DNA from: Pardosa pseudoannulata
Lineage: Eukaryota > Arthropoda > Arachnida > Araneae > Lycosidae
Length of the DNA: 64,000 nt
Assembly: GCA_032207245.1 (NCBI GenBank)
Contig: CM063510.1
Location: forward strand, 153,702,021 to 153,766,020
Direction of reading: 5' to 3'
Within the stretch, counting starts at the first letter, position 1; each line of letters opens with the position of its first letter. This document shows positions 60,428 to 64,000 of the stretch, piece by piece. Position numbers and translations under genes: made by a program. The notes beneath the pieces were generated by a model. That model ran no database searches and had not been told where the DNA came from. It was given only the letters and a program-made list of their open reading frames with translations.

Positions 60428-60974
60428 ACATATTGTGACGAAATTTTGTGACTACAAGAACAATATTAATTCATGAAATAAGAGAAACGGATAAGAATTC
60501 TAATAGTTTCAAAGATTATATCACAGGTGTGAAAAATTCTATTTTAGAGAATGTAGTTTTTCTCTTTTCACTTTCCACGCTCTTTCACTCATTCTATTTA
60601 TAAGTTTGTGACAAGTGTTTTTGCTTTGAGAGCCTCTTTTATACGATACATTCTTTGTTTTCACAGCAAAGACTTCTGGGATACGTTCACGAGAAAAACA
60701 CTTGTGGCAACTTTTCTTTTTCGACAGTTTCGTGTTGGTAGAGAATCTTACAGAGAAAAAAACATCGGGCCACTTCACTTTTTTTTTCTCTTACTTCTGG
60801 ATGTTACTTATAACGTGCAGGTTTTTAGGTGTCATTTTTAGAAAATCATTTTAAATTCTGATAAAGCCTATAACAAGCTTTATGACAATTGTTTTGCTGT
60901 CATTTGAGTCGTTTTTAAGAGTTTCCAACATGTCTGGGTTTTGTGTCACCTGTGTGCGTTTCAAAGATAATACA

Positions 60975-61107
<133 letters not shown>

Positions 61108-61159
61108 CATCCACATTATTTAAAAATACTGTAGTCATAACTGTAAAGCAATTATTAAA

Positions 61160-61510
61160 TGCAGTAGCCGAGTAGATTGATGCAGACGTTCACTTACAAA
61201 AACATCTTTTATTTAGAACACGAGATGACAGTCAACACCCAAATCCCCATAGGGGAAAAAGGGAAAAAGAACACAAAACGTAGAAATATTTTGATGATAT
61301 TGATTACGTCACTATCTTAAAAAGAAAAGCCACGAAATTAGTGTGCCATCCCTTTTATTAACTATTGGAAGGGGTGTGGCTCCAAGAATGATGTCATTCC
61401 GGTAACCAATCACGTCCCTTTAATTACTTCTAGTTTATTCTAGAAGATATAGTACCTCTACAATGCGCGGTAAAAATGAATCAATGGGGCTGCAATTCTA
61501 AATTCAAGGT
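61160..61510. other. GC-richer block of unknown class
   Basis: Less AT-rich than its neighbours, with CATCTTTTATTTAG, CCCTTTTATTAACTATTGG and CGGTAACCAATCACGTCCC. General resemblance in layout to the LTR-like block at 42827-43258, but no shared long words or defined ends. Confidence 0.25.
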
Positions 61511-62700
61511 GCCAGGAAATGAGTGATCTCCGCTATTGTTATGAAAAATGGAAAACAGAAAACATTTAAGTTAGGATTTTACTTTTATAGAATTTCATTA
61601 TTACACACACACACATATATATTTATTTATATTTCTTTAAGGGGACATGGTACTCCAAATATGTTGAAAATGTCTAATTTTATTTCTTTTTCTCATATTT
61701 CCGTTCTAATCTTTGCCCACATGTATGAAAAATTTGAAAGATGTAGCTTTAATATTTTACATATGTGATTTCATTTATGAGATATTTTCTTGTGAAGTGA
61801 AGGCTTTAATGGCTTTTTCTCCATGTTTAATTAAATTTCTTGCATTGAAATGGAGATGCTTTTATAATTTAAGTGTTAATTTATTTACAGGTATATAGAA
61901 TAACTATGAACAAAATTTTAAGAAACTTGATTTTTTGTCTTATTTGCAAATACAATGAAAGTAAAACTCGTACTTATCTGTTCAATTTGAGTTATAAAAA
62001 TGAAAAACACAAAATTTCGATATTTTTTGTATAAATAACAAATATAAAACACTTAATAATTACTATTATACAAAACTTTTTTAAAGCTTTGATCTTCACA
62101 CAATATTTAAATACCGTAGCACATATTTTGATGAATATGGAAAAGACAAAGTCGAAGTAAAACTCGTACAGTATACAAAATTTTCAGTTTTTGGACACGT
62201 AAAATTATTTTATTTAGTATCCTCTAAGCATTCTAAAATTTTCAAATGTTGGCATTGATCAAGTAAGAATTTCATAATGATGTTTGCTAACTTTATTCCG
62301 TTGTTCAAACTGAGCAATTTTTAAAACGTTTTCGTAAAAATATGATAAAACATATTTTTACGAAACTCAAGTTTTAAAATATTATAAATTTCTGAAACGT
62401 TCAGTTATAGTGACTGGGATGGAGTTTGATGATTTTAGAGCAAATGAATCGATGCCATGAGAGGGTACTGAAAGAGTCCTGGTAGAATAAACAAAAATTG
62501 TTGGAATATTGTGCTCTAGGATTTATATTATCTTTTGAAAGGTTGCTATAAACAATATAAACATACTGTTGCATCGTGGATTTAATAAACTCGAATCTCT
62601 GCCTTATTCATTGATTGAGCACGTCAAGTAAGTTCATGTCCTTAAAGTTTCTAGAACGGAAACAAAGTTCTAGAATTCAGAAAACCCTCAGAAACACTGA
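61511..62700. other. Intergenic AT-rich DNA
   Basis: No gene supported. The motif AAGTAAAACTCGTAC occurs near 61960 and 62155, a possible short local duplication. Confidence 0.4.
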
Positions 62701-62711
62701 GGGTTTTCTGT

Positions 62712-62892
62712 GCCCCAACGATGGCCAAGTGGTAGATTGCTGCTCTTAGGAACCGGAATTCTCGGGTTCGAATGTCGCTGCGGGAATGGATGTTCGTAGC
62801 CGTTTGGAATTGAATTTAAGTGGTAGGTCCTGGTCTCATTAGCCTTTGTGAGTAAAACAGCAGACCGTAGAGCTCCAAACTAAACCAAACCT
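62712..62892 (+). mobile_element. tRNA-derived SINE, diverged B-like copy
   Basis: CCAACGATGGCCAAGTGGTA, CTCGGGTTCGAATGTCGC, GGATGTTCGTAGCCGTTTGG, GGTCCTGGTCTCATTAGCC, AAAACAGCAGACCGTAG and CCAAACTAAACCAAACC align end to end with the family. CTGAGGGT occurs on both sides (near 62697 and 62892), a possible target duplication. Confidence 0.88.
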
Positions 62893-63555
62893 GAGGGTCT
62901 AATGCTTGGTCCTTGTTTCTAAATGACAAGGATCCAATTAGTTTGTGTTGCTGCATTTTAATTAGAAAAATAAAAGCATAATGGAATCCGAATAAATAAC
63001 TTAATCCACCAAATATGAGAACATCTGTAATATATGGAGAAAGAAACTTGAGGATATGGGGATGTATGGCTGCAACAGGTGTTGACCAGTTGGGGTCAGG
63101 ACCCGATTTACAAAATTATGGACTAAAGGGATAAATATGATTGGGGGTGGTAATCGAATACAAAAATAAATAACGTAAAACTGACTTGATTTTAGGAACA
63201 GTTTTATACCATACAACTAGCCTTTTAATCATTGTTTCTTGGAAAATAAAAATTAAACACACATATCCTGCAAAAACCTGTATTTTTTGTCAGTTACTGT
63301 GTCCACCCATACACATTTTCTTCGAAATATATTTGTTATTTTTACTAACGAAAAAGTGTAAATAAACTATAAAAATACTATGCATCGGTGAGTAGCAATT
63401 AAAATAATAATCTGAATTATTAAATTTTTATTATAATTTGGTCTTTTTAAGTGACTTCACTATCTCACTGAACTTTCACACCAACAAGGATGTAAACTGT
63501 AATTTCATAGTATTGTAACCAATCAGGTGACTTCTTTCATTTGCTCATTTTAAAA

Positions 63556-63730
63556 GTGATATGTGATTATAGCCCTACGGTTCTACATGAGAACTGATGA
63601 AAACGGAACTTACTGCTTGACGTCGGTTCCGAACGGTTCTGAATGTCTATGTGAGGTGTGGAATTCGATTTTACGCACTCCAGTACCAATGAGAATCGAC
63701 CTACCCATTCGGCCAGTGTTCAGCTATATT
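63556..63730 (-). mobile_element. Degenerate SINE on the minus strand
   Basis: Reverse complement of the SINE family: CTTACTGCTTGACGTCGGTT, CCGAACGGTTCTGAATGTC, GGAATTCGATTTTACGCACT and CCCATTCGGCCAGTGTTC match the complement of body and head in order. Confidence 0.7.
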
Positions 63731-64000
63731 GAACCGGAAATGCTTATAGTAGAATTACCGGAAATGCTATAGTAAGAGTTTTATATTCACAGATTGTAGG
63801 TTTGAAGCACTTTTTTCAACAACGCGGGTGTACTTGCTTGTTAAGCATTTGGTCATACAACGCCACGAAATTTGTTGGCCATTTTAATATAGGGTCATTA
63901 TATAGACAGATAACATTACACCCATGATAGCATAAACAAGTAAGGAGTGGTTTCTTGTCATTTAAAAGTCGAAACCTCGCAAAAATTCCACAGGCTTGGC

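Overview
This is an AT-rich (roughly 70% A+T by eye) eukaryotic chromosome segment, not bacterial or viral. It has spliced genes with GT..AG introns, long stretches without open reading frames, many (AT)n microsatellites and a dense load of tRNA-derived SINEs, Helitrons and hAT-, piggyBac-, mariner- and Kolobok-like DNA transposon remnants. The TE mix and large introns fit an invertebrate; an arachnid or other chelicerate, or a mollusc, is possible. Nothing in the window fixes the lineage, so the organism is an open question.

Positions 1-18600 hold the 3' part of one clear gene on the + strand, an HDGF-family (PWWP domain) chromatin protein. Six coding exons (3569-3645, 4600-4741, 7265-7351, 9889-9939, 12447-12527, 15481-15699) join in one frame and give about 218 residues. 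These are the C-terminal half of the PWWP domain, an acidic linker and a lysine-rich tail with no integrase-binding domain. The start of the PWWP domain lies left of the window. Its introns carry TE insertions and a decayed tandem duplication of the first visible exon.

Positions 18600-44450 are gene-poor and TE-rich: SINEs with clean target-site duplications (TSDs), three copies of a 763-777 bp repeat, a family with CAGGGTTCCCA termini and 5-bp TSDs, Helitrons of about 800 bp and several hAT-like elements. Nesting can be read directly: a hAT with a perfect 8-bp TSD inside a Helitron, an inverted Helitron inside a Helitron, and a hAT inside an older hAT-like element.

Positions 44880-51906 probably contain the 5' end of a second + strand gene: a GC-rich block with a candidate noncoding first exon (donor at 45218) and a coding exon at 51845-51906 whose first residues resemble CHTOP (chromatin target of PRMT1). 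The gap between them holds a hAT-like element with a transposase remnant, a piggyBac-like MITE nested in a hAT MITE, and a 113-bp tandem array. The rest of the gene, if real, lies downstream and was not found in the window.

Positions 52100-64000 contain nested Helitrons, more SINEs, a compound TA/TATG tract of about 715 bp, several long (AT)n tracts, a piggyBac-like MITE and GC-richer blocks of unknown nature. No new multi-gene system is visible. The best leads are the decayed exon duplicates, the datable nested transposons, the THAP-bearing TTAA-flanked element and the two SINE subfamilies.
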